From Flavobacterium sp. 102 (GTDB lineage Bacteria > Bacteroidota > Bacteroidia > Flavobacteriales > Flavobacteriaceae): DNA of 64,000 nt. Position numbers and translations under genes: made by a program. Shown here in pieces: positions 1 to 9,164 of the stretch; the first letter of the stretch is position 1; each line of letters starts with the position of its first letter. The notes under the pieces are model-generated. The model saw only the letters and a program-made list of their open reading frames with translations. It searched no databases and was not told the origin of the DNA. Location of the stretch: contig NZ_RBKX01000001.1 in NCBI RefSeq assembly GCF_003634615.1, forward strand, positions 310,001 through 374,000, given 5' to 3'.

Positions 1-2031
1 CACCAATCCGCCGGGTTTGTCAAAAGTAACTTGGTAAAAGTACTTCGGTTCATTTAATTTGGCTTTCTCTTCAGCGGTGAATTGTTTGTTTACATAATCA
101 TCCAAAGCTTGAAAATCCTGAACTTTGAAAGGTTTATTCAATTCTGGTTTAAAATCTTCACTTCCTTCGGCAATCATATAAACCATGGCACCGTTTCTTG
201 AATCACGACGACGTCTGGTCTTTAAAAAATCGCTGACTTCTTTCGAAGCTTCATTGGACACAAAATATTTTTTAACTTCTTTAATACCGATATCAGTATA
301 ATCAGTAGTATAAAACCAACCTCTCCAAAACCAATCTAAATCGACTGCTGAAGCGTCTTCCATGGTTCTGAAAAAGTCTTCCGGTGTTGGATGTTTGAAT
401 TTCCAACGATTCGCATACGTTTTAAATGCATAATCAAATAAATCGTGGCCCATAATCGTTTCGCGCAAGATATTTAAGGCTGTTGCCGGTTTTCCGTAAG
501 CGTTATTTCCAAATTGACGCAAACTCTCTGAATTGGTCATAATCGGCTCTAGACCGGTTTGGTCACCGCTCATGTAAGGGATAATATTTTTGGCCGGACC
601 ACGACGCGTTGGGAAATTAGGATCAAATGATTTTTCAGCTAAATATTCCATAAATGAATTCAAACCTTCATCCATCCATGTCCATTGACGCTCGTCGGAA
701 TTGACAATCATTGGAAAGAAATTATGTCCCACTTCGTGACAAATCACCCCTAACATGCCGTATTTAGTTTGGTCGGAATATTTCCCATTTTCATCAGGAC
801 GACCATAATTCCAACAAATCATTGGGTATTCCATACCTTGGTCTCTAGCGTTGATTGACACTGCTTTTGGATAAGGATAATCGAAAGTATAATAGGAATA
901 ACTCTTAAGTGTATGCGCCACAATTCGGGTAGAATATTCACCCCAAAGCGGATTGCCTTCTTTTGGATACAACGAAATTGCCATAGAAGTCGTGCTGCCT
1001 GTTTTTACCGCCATTGCATCATAAATGAATTTTCTTGACGTTGAAATACCAAAATCACGAACATTTTCCGCTTTGAATTTCCAGGTTTTCTTCTTGTCTG
1101 AAAACCCTTTTTCTGCGGCTTCGGCTTCGGCTTGGGTTACTACAACAATTGGTTTGTCAAAAGATTTTTCGGCTTCGGCGTATCTTTTTAATTGTTCCGG
1201 CGTAAAAACTTCACTTCTATTCATCAATGAACCTGTCGCTTCCATAATATGATCGGACGGAACGGTGATATTTACTTCATAATTTCCAAAAGTCAAAGCA
1301 AACTCGCCCGAACCCCAAAATTGCATATTTTGCCAACCTTCAACATCGCTGTAAACCGCCATTCTTGGATAAAACTGAGCTAAAATATAAAGATTATTAC
1401 CATCTTTTTCAAAATGCTCGTAACCCGAACGACCGCCATCAATAGTGTAATTATTAATATTGTACCACCATTTGATGGAAAAAGTAATTTTTTCTTTGTG
1501 TTTTAAAAGTTTAGGCAATTCAATACGCATCATAGTTTGGTTGATGGTATAATTCATCAGCTTTCCTTGCGCATCTTTTACATATTCGATTCTGAAGCCA
1601 CCGTCAAAATCTTCTTCTAAATATTTTCTGGAAAAGGCTTGGGCCGAAATCGCCGGATCGGTTTTTTTATTTTCTACCAAAGGCGAATTGGAGTTTCTCG
1701 CTTTTTCGTTTTGGTCTAATTGAACCCACAAATAATCTAGAGATTCCTTAGCATTATTTGTGTAAGTAATGGTTTCTGAACCATACAACTTTTGGTTTTT
1801 GTCATCCAATTCTACATCGATTTTATAATCGGCTTGTTGCTGATAATATTCAGGTCCGGGCGCACCGGATGCTGTACGATACATATTGGGCGTTGCCAAT
1901 AAATCATACATTTGCTTGAATTTATCCGGATTTCTCTCTTCTGATTTAGTAGTTTTTGGCGCTTCTTGGGCTTGGGCTAAACCCATAACAAACAACACTA
2001 ACATTGATAAAACCTTAGTTTTAGGATTCAT
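1..2031 (-). CDS. M1 family metallopeptidase, C-terminus cut by the window edge
   Basis: Zinc aminopeptidase-type protease, probably exported. The first 677 residues are visible; the C-terminus lies beyond the left edge. The start at 2031 gives an N-terminal signal peptide ending near Ala-Gln (about residue 22). The gluzincin site HEVGH is at residues 432-436, with the following WMDEGLN segment supplying the second-shell Glu ligand, and a GMEYP segment upstream matches the GxMEN substrate-binding loop of M1 enzymes. The HEVGH variant fits the family. It may form a unit with the downstream DUF6702 gene on the same strand, although that order is reversed (the DUF6702 gene is upstream in transcription). 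M1 membership is firm; the exact substrate cannot be told. Confidence 0.93.
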   Translation of the reverse strand, partial: MNPKTKVLSMLVLFVMGLAQAQEAPKTTKSEERNPDKFKQMYDLLATPNMYRTASGAPGPEYYQQQADYKIDVELDDKNQKLYGSETITYTNNAKESLDYLWVQLDQNEKARNSNSPLVENKKTDPAISAQAFSRKYLEEDFDGGFRIEYVKDAQGKLMNYTINQTMMRIELPKLLKHKEKITFSIKWWYNINNYTIDGGRSGYEHFEKDGNNLYILAQFYPRMAVYSDVEGWQNMQFWGSGEFALTFGNYEVNITVPSDHIMEATGSLMNRSEVFTPEQLKRYAEAEKSFDKPIVVVTQAEAEAAEKGFSDKKKTWKFKAENVRDFGISTSRKFIYDAMAVKTGSTTSMAISLYPKEGNPLWGEYSTRIVAHTLKSYSYYTFDYPYPKAVSINARDQGMEYPMICWNYGRPDENGKYSDQTKYGMLGVICHEVGHNFFPMIVNSDERQWTWMDEGLNSFMEYLAEKSFDPNFPTRRGPAKNIIPYMSGDQTGLEPIMTNSESLRQFGNNAYGKPATALNILRETIMGHDLFDYAFKTYANRWKFKHPTPEDFFRTMEDASAVDLDWFWRGWFYTTDYTDIGIKEVKKYFVSNEASKEVSDFLKTRRRRDSRNGAMVYMIAEGSEDFKPELNKPFKVQDFQALDDYVNKQFTAEEKAKLNEPKYFYQVTFDKPGGLV

Positions 2032-2091
2032 AGCCTTTTCTTTTAAGGTTATAAATGTATATAAATTTACTTTAAGGAATAAAATCGAAAA

Positions 2092-2592
2092 TTATTTTAA
2101 CATTCCTTTAGTGATTGCTGAAGACAATAAAAGGTTCTGCTTCTTGCCGTTATTGTTGAATTGAATAATATTTTGTTGCTCGGAATGCACATCAATAAGG
2201 ATAGAATTTTCAACACCGAGCGAAGTAACTTTAGTAACATCTTTGATGCTTAAATAACAAATAACGACATTGGTTTCGACTTCGCTACTCAAATAATTAT
2301 AGGCTTTTGGTTTGCCATTTATGGAGAGCTTAAAATTTTCAGCAAGGTATTTTTTTAGCAAAACAACATCTTCAGGCGTTTCTTTTTCAGTGCCGATGTT
2401 GGTGTGTTTTTTATAGGCTTTGGTGACCGCATCATTCAAATCATCCACGAAAATTCTGGTAGTGATTTCAATCCTTTTTTTCTGAAGCACAAAATCTATT
2501 TGGTAAATTGACACGTAAAACCGATGCGAATCAGCCGACGTAAGTCCGACAAAAATCAAAAACAAAAGAAATATTTTTAGTAATCTTTTCAT
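2092..2592 (-). CDS. DUF6702 family exported protein
   Basis: A 166-residue protein with an N-terminal hydrophobic signal segment (residues 4-20) followed by a mostly beta-rich domain. It resembles the flavobacterial DUF6702 family, whose members often lie beside an M1 peptidase, as here (61 bp upstream of it, same strand). No catalytic motif is visible. Its start is only 1 bp from the stop of the preceding gene (2594-3382), so the minus-strand genes from 4159 down to 1 probably form one transcript. The biochemical function is unknown. Confidence 0.8.
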   Translation of the reverse strand: MKRLLKIFLLFLIFVGLTSADSHRFYVSIYQIDFVLQKKRIEITTRIFVDDLNDAVTKAYKKHTNIGTEKETPEDVVLLKKYLAENFKLSINGKPKAYNYLSSEVETNVVICYLSIKDVTKVTSLGVENSILIDVHSEQQNIIQFNNNGKKQNLLLSSAITKGMLK

Positions 2593-2593
2593 A

Positions 2594-3382
2594 TTATTCT
2601 TTCTCAGGCTTTAGCAAGGCTAAATAGTTAGTTGCCAATTCGCTCATCCTGAATTTTGACATCTCTTTATTTTTGTCATTAATTAATTCCATTAATTTTG
2701 AATCCTCAACCGCATAAAACAAAAAACCTTTTACATTCTCTTCAGGGATTTTTAATTTTTCGGTAAAATAGTTGGTTTCGAATTGGTTTTCGATTTTAAT
2801 CATTAACAGCTCTTTTTTCTCTACTTCGAGTTCTTTTTTCAACATAGCCGTTCTTCCACTGATTGAATTGATTAACCCGTCAAAACTCATCCCGCCTAAC
2901 GGAATTAACAATGGACTGTACCAATGGAATTCTTCTGCGGCGGCTAATCTTCTTTCGGCCGGAGTATATTTTTTAGCCGGTTTGTCTAAAATACCAAGAG
3001 ACACGGCATTAATGTTTTTGTATTCTTTGATTTCAACTTCTGCCAACGCAATCACTTTTGGAATAAGTGTGGTTGCCAAAAGCTTTTTGGTTAAATCATC
3101 CTGCTGAATAACAATGTCCTTGGTTTCTGTTTGTAAACTTTTAAATCGAAGCGTGTCACCTACTTTTACAAACATCGAATAATCTCCTGTCTCATTGGTT
3201 GTTGTTGATGATTCTGAGCGAAGATTGAAAACATTTATTTGGTTGAGTTCTTTGATAGAACAAACAATTTTACCTTTCAGAAAAACCAATTCTGTAGATT
3301 GTGAAAATCCGATATTTTGAATACAAAAAAGTAAAATCAGTATCAGGCACTTCATTTTGGATTGTTTTTTATTACTATTCAA
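2594..3382 (-). CDS. Exported protein with carboxypeptidase-like regulatory (CarboxypepD_reg-like) domain, paralogue A
   Basis: A 262-residue protein with a signal segment near residues 10-27, then a beta-sandwich domain (about residues 33-110) of the CarboxypepD_reg-like type found at the N-terminus of TonB-dependent receptors. There is no receptor barrel. The C-terminal half is shared with the next gene: a KNINAVSLGI segment, YTPAERRL, SGRT...LKKELEVE and a VKGF...VEDSK block. The two lie 9 bp apart and are clearly tandem paralogues. The family is common in Flavobacteria and has no established function. Location is periplasm or outer membrane by inference from the signal. Confidence 0.82.
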   Translation of the reverse strand: MNSNKKQSKMKCLILILLFCIQNIGFSQSTELVFLKGKIVCSIKELNQINVFNLRSESSTTTNETGDYSMFVKVGDTLRFKSLQTETKDIVIQQDDLTKKLLATTLIPKVIALAEVEIKEYKNINAVSLGILDKPAKKYTPAERRLAAAEEFHWYSPLLIPLGGMSFDGLINSISGRTAMLKKELEVEKKELLMIKIENQFETNYFTEKLKIPEENVKGFLFYAVEDSKLMELINDKNKEMSKFRMSELATNYLALLKPEKE

Positions 3383-3391
3383 AAGTAGTAA

Positions 3392-4159
3392 CTATTTATC
3401 TTCAACTTTCAATAGATCGATATATTTTACTGCTAACTCGGTTAAGATAAAGGTTGCCAACGTTCTATTTTTGGCATTTAGCGCTACAGAAAATTTTGTA
3501 TCTTCAACCACATAATACCAAAATCCTTTGACATAATCCTCGGGTATTTTTAATTTTTGAATAAAATAATCAAGACCATATTGACTTTCTAATTTCTTGA
3601 GTAATGTTTCTTTTTGCTCAACTTCCAATTCTTTCTTAAGCAAACTTGTTCGTCCTGACATCCAATTAAACAAAGGGTCAAGACCTGCCGAAGCTCCACT
3701 AGAACCATCAGTATTTCCGGCTATATCGACACCTGAAGCTGTTTTTAATTTTCTTTCTGCCGGAGTATAATGTTTGGTGTTGGGAGAAATAATCCCGAGA
3801 GAAACAGCATTGATATTTTTGTATTGTTTGATGACTAATTCATCTAATTTGTTAATCATCGGTTCCAACTTCACCAAAAGCAATTCGGAATTAAAATCCA
3901 TTTCCGAAATCACTATTTTTTTGCCTTTTATTTGTAGCGCAGAAAACAGTAAAGTATCACCAACACTAACATTAATCGTGAAATACCCTTCTTTTTCAGT
4001 AGCCGTAGAAGTATCGCTACTCAAATTGATAATGTAAATTCCATCTAAATCAACAGACTCGCAAACCACTTTTCCCTTTACACTTTTTGTCTCAACATTT
4101 TGAGCATAAAAGGTATTAACGGTCAGAAGTAATAATACTATTTTAATAAAAAGTTTCAT
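3392..4159 (-). CDS. Exported protein with carboxypeptidase-like regulatory domain, paralogue B
   Basis: A 255-residue protein with a clean signal peptide (residues 1-19, ending in Tyr-Ala-Gln) and the same architecture as its neighbour: a beta-sandwich domain near residues 27-105, then the conserved KNINAVSLGI, YTPAERKL, SGRTSLLKKELEVE and YVKGF...VVEDTKF blocks. The middle region is divergent and Gly/Ser-rich, unlike the Trp/Tyr-rich segment of paralogue A. It is first in the minus-strand run 4159 to 1 and probably co-transcribed with paralogue A. Function is not known. Confidence 0.82.
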   Translation of the reverse strand: MKLFIKIVLLLLTVNTFYAQNVETKSVKGKVVCESVDLDGIYIINLSSDTSTATEKEGYFTINVSVGDTLLFSALQIKGKKIVISEMDFNSELLLVKLEPMINKLDELVIKQYKNINAVSLGIISPNTKHYTPAERKLKTASGVDIAGNTDGSSGASAGLDPLFNWMSGRTSLLKKELEVEQKETLLKKLESQYGLDYFIQKLKIPEDYVKGFWYYVVEDTKFSVALNAKNRTLATFILTELAVKYIDLLKVEDK

Positions 4160-4227
4160 GTCAAGATTTAGATTTGGTAAAAATATCTTACCGCTATCCT
4201 AAATAAATGCCAACGTCTTGGTAATTT

Positions 4228-4262
4228 TTTGTTAAATAAAATTAGCAAAAACACTACTTTTG
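4228..4262 (+). promoter_or_regulatory. Predicted sigma-A promoter of the peptidase E gene
   Basis: A -33-like TTTG at 4228-4231 and a -7 box TACTTTTG (TAnnTTTG) at 4255-4262, 23 bp apart, match the Bacteroidota housekeeping promoter. The start codon follows 55 bp downstream. Confidence 0.6.
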
Positions 4263-4317
4263 AGATTTGATATTAAGAGTAGGACGGCCAGTGGCAGTCA
4301 GGTAAAATGAATTAAAA

Positions 4318-5028
4318 ATGAAAAAAGCAATTATAGCCAGCACATCAACGGTACACGGAGGAAGTTATTTAGACTATTTGTTGCCAACCTTGGAAAATCA
4401 CTTCAAAGACTGTAGTGAAATCCTTTTTATTCCTTATGCCCGCCCGGGAGGAATTTCTCATGATGATTATACGGCGAATGTTCGTTTGGCTTTCGCCAAA
4501 ATTAATAAGACTGTAAAAGGGTTACATGAATTTGAAAATCCTACAGTTGCGATTCAAAAAGCCCAAGGAATTTTTACCGGTGGTGGGAATACTTTTTTAT
4601 TGGTTACCCAATTGTATCAAAATGATGTCATGGAAGTTTTAGCCAAAACGGTCGAAAACGGAACGCCTTACTTAGGTTCAAGCGCCGGAAGCAACATTAC
4701 CGGTTTGACGATGCAAACAACGAATGACATGCCGATTATTTATCCGCCAAGTTTTAAAACTTTGGGATTGATTCCGTTTAATTTAAATCCGCATTATTTA
4801 GATCCGGATTTGAATAGCAAACACATGGGCGAAACCCGCGAAACGAGAATCAAAGAATTCCACGCCTTCAACACTACTCCGGTTTTAGGATTGCGAGAAG
4901 GTAGTTGGCTGGAAGTTACCGGTGAAAAGATAATTTTAAAAGGAAGTTTGACAGCAAGATTGTTTCAGCAGAATCAAACTCCGGAAGAATTAGCACCGGA
5001 AACAGATTTGGCTTATTTAGGAGAATAA
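4318..5028 (+). CDS. pepE: Peptidase E (alpha-aspartyl dipeptidase), family S51
   Basis: Cytoplasmic serine peptidase that cleaves dipeptides with N-terminal aspartate. The 236-residue length matches the 229-residue Salmonella enzyme. The nucleophile elbow GSSAGSN places the catalytic Ser at residue 122, and NPHYLD supplies His159, close to Ser120 and His157 of the reference enzyme. The N-terminus lacks a signal peptide and begins with a Rossmann-like strand; a GGGNTF segment lies before the nucleophile. The gene stands alone with its own promoter and a hairpin terminator. Confidence 0.92.
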   Translation: MKKAIIASTSTVHGGSYLDYLLPTLENHFKDCSEILFIPYARPGGISHDDYTANVRLAFAKINKTVKGLHEFENPTVAIQKAQGIFTGGGNTFLLVTQLYQNDVMEVLAKTVENGTPYLGSSAGSNITGLTMQTTNDMPIIYPPSFKTLGLIPFNLNPHYLDPDLNSKHMGETRETRIKEFHAFNTTPVLGLREGSWLEVTGEKIILKGSLTARLFQQNQTPEELAPETDLAYLGE

Positions 5029-5057
5029 AATTAAAACCACTCTTTTTTTTGCATAAA

Positions 5058-5085
5058 AAAACCTCTAACGTTAATTAGAGGTTTT
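5058..5085. terminator. Bidirectional hairpin terminator between pepE and tRNA-Gly
   Basis: An 11-bp perfect stem AAAACCTCTAA / TTAGAGGTTTT with a 6-nt loop. A-rich on the left and T-rich on the right, so it can serve pepE on the plus strand and the tRNA on the minus strand. Confidence 0.75.
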
Positions 5086-5093
5086 AACTTAAG

Positions 5094-5166
<73 letters not shown>

Positions 5167-5332
5167 ATTACTTCGCAAAGCACTTATTTAAATAAGATGT
5201 TCCGTGAACTTGTTTGCGAGTGCAAATATAAAGAATAAGTTTCTTTTGATGCAAATTTTTTTCAAGAAAAAAGCCAAAGATTTTTTTACGATTGATAAAC
5301 CATAGAAAACCATTAAGTTATAAAAAACAACA

Positions 5333-5776
5333 ATGTTAGATATTAGAAAAATTTCAGCCCAAGAAACTTTTTCCGTGCGCCATCCGGTGCTCCGAAAAGG
5401 AAAACCACTTGAAAGTTGTCACTTTGAAGGTGATGATTTCGTTTCAACACAACATTTTGGTTTGTATGAACAGGGTAAAATTGAAGGCGTAATTTCGCTT
5501 TTTGAAAATAACAACTCTCTTTTTGAAGATAAAGCCCAAAGCCAAATCAGAGGCATGGCGGTTTTAGAAAACAATCAGGGAAAAGGATTTGGACGTCTAT
5601 TGGTTGAACATTCTGAAAAGATACTCGAGACTCAAAACGTGTCTTTAATTTGGTTCAATGCGCGTGAAAATGCAGTAGGATTTTACGAAAAAATGGGCTA
5701 CGAAATCATTGGAAAACCTTTTGATATTCCTGATGTTGGTGTACATTATGTAATGTGGAAAAAACTAAGAAGCTAA
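5333..5776 (+). CDS. GNAT family N-acetyltransferase
   Basis: A 147-residue single-domain GNAT enzyme, which would transfer acetyl from acetyl-CoA to an unidentified amine. The acetyl-CoA pyrophosphate loop is visible as NQGKGFGRLL (Q-x-x-G-x-G type) near residues 83-92, followed by an ENAVGFYEKMGYE segment typical of motif B. No signal peptide. The 3' end overlaps the convergent L,D-transpeptidase-like gene by 12 bp, leaving no room for a terminator between them. Substrate is unknown. Confidence 0.88.
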   Translation: MLDIRKISAQETFSVRHPVLRKGKPLESCHFEGDDFVSTQHFGLYEQGKIEGVISLFENNNSLFEDKAQSQIRGMAVLENNQGKGFGRLLVEHSEKILETQNVSLIWFNARENAVGFYEKMGYEIIGKPFDIPDVGVHYVMWKKLRS

Positions 5777-6472
5777 CTTGGAAACAATTTCTTGTTTGGC
5801 CGCCGGATGGTAAATAAACAAACAAGATTTGTCTTTAATCACATTGATGATTTTCTGATTAAGTTCAACCGGAACAGCCGGACAACCTAAACTCCTACCC
5901 AATCTGCTGTGTTGCTTGATAAAAGACTCCGAAACATAGTCAGCGCCGTGCATTACTACGGCTCTTTCTCTGGCTTTGTCATTCAAACCTTTTTGCAAAC
6001 CATCTAATTTCAAGGACATGCCGTGTTTGCCTTTGTAGATTTCAGCTGTGGCATAAAAACCAACACTGCTTTTAAAAGATTCGGCTTGATTAGAGAAAGC
6101 TTGGGCAAATTCTTCACCGGTATTTCTACCATGAGCCACTAAGGTTTGAAACAAAACAATATTTTTGTCTAAATCTATCACCCAAAGTCTTTTGGCATTG
6201 GAAGACAAACTAAAATCAACAATCGTCAGTATATTTTTTTGAATCAGTCCTTTTTCTTTAAGATGATTAAATCCGTCTAACGCCAGATTAAAGCTCTCAA
6301 AACTAGGCAACGCAAAAGAGTTAGCGTCTATTTGACTGTAAACAGATACATTTTCAGAAACCGTTTTTACGATTTTTTCAGGGCTTGCAATGGTCGGGTT
6401 TGTTTTGTCCGGTAAGCTGTTGAAAGACATCAACAACACAAAAAACAACAAAGAGAAGGTTTTATAATTCAT
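5765..6472 (-). CDS. Exported murein L,D-transpeptidase catalytic-domain protein
   Basis: A 235-residue protein with an N-terminal signal segment (residues 5-20). The catalytic motif is SRLGRSLGCPAVP with Cys197, and MHGADY with His175 lies upstream; this His...SxGC arrangement is that of the YkuD-like transpeptidase superfamily that forms or attaches peptidoglycan cross-links. Length and motif spacing fit the 'murein L,D-transpeptidase catalytic domain family' common in Flavobacteria. It acts presumably in the periplasm. Convergent overlap with the GNAT gene is 12 bp. Confidence 0.87.
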   Translation of the reverse strand: MNYKTFSLLFFVLLMSFNSLPDKTNPTIASPEKIVKTVSENVSVYSQIDANSFALPSFESFNLALDGFNHLKEKGLIQKNILTIVDFSLSSNAKRLWVIDLDKNIVLFQTLVAHGRNTGEEFAQAFSNQAESFKSSVGFYATAEIYKGKHGMSLKLDGLQKGLNDKARERAVVMHGADYVSESFIKQHSRLGRSLGCPAVPVELNQKIINVIKDKSCLFIYHPAAKQEIVSKLAS

Positions 6473-6613
6473 TGATTGTTATAGGTTTAATATTAGACGT
6501 GGGTTGAGCAAATATATATTATATTTATATAAAACCAAATTATTTGACTTTTATTAAGCTAATTTTAATTTTCTTAATTCCATCTAAATCAATAGCTTTT
6601 AATGAGCTAAAGA

Positions 6614-6643
6614 TTGTAAATATCAATTAAATAGTTATTTTTG
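6614..6643 (+). promoter_or_regulatory. Predicted sigma-A promoter of the DUF5916 gene
   Basis: TTG at 6614-6616 and TATTTTTG at 6636-6643 with a 19-bp spacer, 20 bp ahead of the start codon. Good match to the Bacteroidota TTG/TAnnTTTG consensus. Confidence 0.65.
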
Positions 6644-6663
6644 TTTGTCTAACAAAATCATCA

Positions 6664-9120
6664 ATGCCTAAATTTTCCTACTTATTTCTATATGTTTTTT
6701 TGCTTTTGTCCGGCCTGGTTTTTGGTCAAAAAAAAACGCTTCAAACCCGTTCTACTGATACCAAAATCACTATTGACGGTAAGTTTGATGAATTGGCTTG
6801 GAAGGATGCGGCCATTGCTACTGATTTTGTGATGATTGAACCTGACAATGGAAAACCTGCTCCCAATGAAAGAAGAACCGAAGTAAAAATAGTGTACGAC
6901 AACACGGCTATTTATGTTGCCGCAACCTTGTATGATGACGAACCTCAAAAAATTTTAAAAGAGCTTACCTTAAGAGATATTTTCGCTACCGCAGATCATT
7001 TTGGCGTTCTTCTGAATGGCTACAATGATGGGCAACAAGAGTTTCGCTTTTTTGTAAGTGCGTCTGGTGTTCAACAAGATGGGGTCTATACCGAAGCCAA
7101 TGGAGAAGATTTTTCATGGGACGCTATTTGGGACAGTCATGTTGATGTGACCAATTTCGGATGGCGTGTTGAAATGAAAATACCTTATGCCGCATTGAGA
7201 TTTCCATCGGAAAAAAAACAAACTTGGGGTATAAATTTTTACCGTGAAGTTCGCCGTTTCAGACAACAGTATTCTTGGTCAATGCTCGACAGAAAAATCG
7301 CAAACGAAAGTACACAAGCGGGTATTTTAGAAGGTATAGAAAATATTGAAACACCTACTCGATTATTCTTAATTCCGTATGCTTCACAATATTTGTATTC
7401 GAGTAAATCTCAAAAAACAGTGGGTGAATTTAAAGGCGGTATGGACATAAAATATGGCATCAACGATGCATTTACTTTAGACGCGATTTTAATACCTGAT
7501 TTTGGACAAACCAAATTTGACAATGTCGAATTAAACCTCACCGCTTTCGAACAACAATTTAGCGAAAACCGACCTTTTTTTACCGAAGGAACAGATTTGT
7601 TCAGCAAAGGAAGTTTGCTTTACACGCGAAGAATTGGAGAAACTCCTGAAATTAACATAGCTGATAATGAAACCGTTATTGACCAACCCGGTTCCATAAG
7701 ATTAATCAATGCTTTAAAAGTTTCCGGGAGAACCAAAAAAGGACTGGGAATCGGGGTTTTAAATGCTGTAACAGAGAATACCAGCATTTTAATCAAAAAC
7801 AACGATACTGGAGAAACTCGAATTGAAAATATTGCGCCATTAGCCAATTACAATGTTTTTGTTTTAGACCAACGCTTCAGAAAAAACTCTTCTATTTCAC
7901 TAATCAACACCAATGTAACTCGAAATGGAGAGTTCAGAGACGCTAATGTTTCTGCGTTGGTTTGGGATTTAAACACCAAGAAAAATACTTATAATTTATC
8001 GGGAGCTTTTAAATACAGCTATGTTAACAACATCTTTGATATTGAAGACAAAAAAGGAATTGCTGCTAATATTAATTTAGGAGAAACTAATGGCAATTAC
8101 CGTTATAGCATTGGTAGTGTTTATGCTTCAAAAGACTTTGACAACAATGATTTGGGCATCAATTTTATGACACATTATCACGGTTTTTATATTAATTCAA
8201 ACTATAGAACAGTTAATCCGAATAAAATATTCAATTCTTTTCAAGCCTTTCTTAACTCTTACACAGAATTTGACAACAGAACCGGAAGAATTCAAGCCGG
8301 AAACCTGAATTTATATTTTAATGCCTTCGACAAACAAAATGATTTTTATGGCTTTGGAATATACTCCAATCCTTTAAAAGTATACGATTTTTATGAGCCT
8401 AGATCTTTTGAAGAACAACGTTTTGTAGCTATTCCGAGAAACGTCAGGACTTACTTTTTATGGTCTACCAATTACAATCGAAAATTTGCCATTGATATTA
8501 ATCCCTACCTAACTGTTTTTGATGAAAAAGACCGAAGGAATTATGGTGTTTCCATAAGTCCCAGATACCGTTTCAATGATCGTTTTTCCTTAATCTATGT
8601 TTTTAGCGCCAACAGGCAAAACAACAATGTTGGCTGGATTGATTTTGACACCGATGACAATACCATTTTCGCCAGAAGAAACAGAATTACGTATATCAAT
8701 ACCCTACAAGGTAAATATTCCATCAACAACAAGATGAACTTTAATTTAAATGTTCGCCATTATTGGTCGTATGTCACCAATCATGAAATCTTAACGCTAA
8801 TGAATGACGGTAGCTATGTAAACAACGCGACTTATACTACCAATAAAAATTCAAACCTGAATTTATGGAATCTCGATCTTACCTATTCCTGGTGGTTTGC
8901 TCCCGGAAGTCAAGTGAGTATTTTATACCGAAACAACAGTTCTCTTTTCAGCAGAGAATTCAGTCGCCAATATGAAAGCAACCTCAACGATGTCCTCGAC
9001 AGTGAAAACCTGAATCATGTTTTCTCTATTAGTATTCGCTATTTTATTGATTACAACTCGGTGAAAAATTCTCGCTTTTACAATTCGTTTACCAAACCCA
9101 AAACCAGAGAGCGCTTCTAA
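6664..9120 (+). CDS. DUF5916 outer-membrane protein with N-terminal carbohydrate-binding-like domain
   Basis: An 818-residue protein with a signal peptide (residues 1-21, ending Val-Phe-Gly-Gln). Residues about 25-230 form a DOMON/CBM9-like beta domain (IDGKFDELAWKDA near the start, later WGINFYREVRRF). The rest is rich in alternating aromatic beta strands (repeated xNYxRxF-type strands) and ends RERF, consistent with an outer-membrane barrel of the DUF5916 family. The family is widespread in Bacteroidota; its ligand is not established. It lies 44 bp upstream of gpmI but that gene has its own promoter. Confidence 0.85.
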   Translation: MPKFSYLFLYVFLLLSGLVFGQKKTLQTRSTDTKITIDGKFDELAWKDAAIATDFVMIEPDNGKPAPNERRTEVKIVYDNTAIYVAATLYDDEPQKILKELTLRDIFATADHFGVLLNGYNDGQQEFRFFVSASGVQQDGVYTEANGEDFSWDAIWDSHVDVTNFGWRVEMKIPYAALRFPSEKKQTWGINFYREVRRFRQQYSWSMLDRKIANESTQAGILEGIENIETPTRLFLIPYASQYLYSSKSQKTVGEFKGGMDIKYGINDAFTLDAILIPDFGQTKFDNVELNLTAFEQQFSENRPFFTEGTDLFSKGSLLYTRRIGETPEINIADNETVIDQPGSIRLINALKVSGRTKKGLGIGVLNAVTENTSILIKNNDTGETRIENIAPLANYNVFVLDQRFRKNSSISLINTNVTRNGEFRDANVSALVWDLNTKKNTYNLSGAFKYSYVNNIFDIEDKKGIAANINLGETNGNYRYSIGSVYASKDFDNNDLGINFMTHYHGFYINSNYRTVNPNKIFNSFQAFLNSYTEFDNRTGRIQAGNLNLYFNAFDKQNDFYGFGIYSNPLKVYDFYEPRSFEEQRFVAIPRNVRTYFLWSTNYNRKFAIDINPYLTVFDEKDRRNYGVSISPRYRFNDRFSLIYVFSANRQNNNVGWIDFDTDDNTIFARRNRITYINTLQGKYSINNKMNFNLNVRHYWSYVTNHEILTLMNDGSYVNNATYTTNKNSNLNLWNLDLTYSWWFAPGSQVSILYRNNSSLFSREFSRQYESNLNDVLDSENLNHVFSISIRYFIDYNSVKNSRFYNSFTKPKTRERF

Positions 9121-9138
9121 AAAACAAATTTTTAGCTT

Positions 9139-9146
9139 TATCTTTG
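9139..9146 (+). promoter_or_regulatory. Predicted -7 box of gpmI
   Basis: TATCTTTG matches TAnnTTTG and sits 18 bp before the chosen ATG at 9165. Its overlap with any longer reading frame is one reason for preferring that ATG. No clear -33 element is seen. Confidence 0.5.
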
Positions 9147-9164
9147 TGGTTCAAAATTATACTC

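Noticed and set aside
2772..3107. 111-residue plus-strand open frame opposite paralogue A
   Set aside because: Shadow of the minus-strand gene; no family similarity or promoter.
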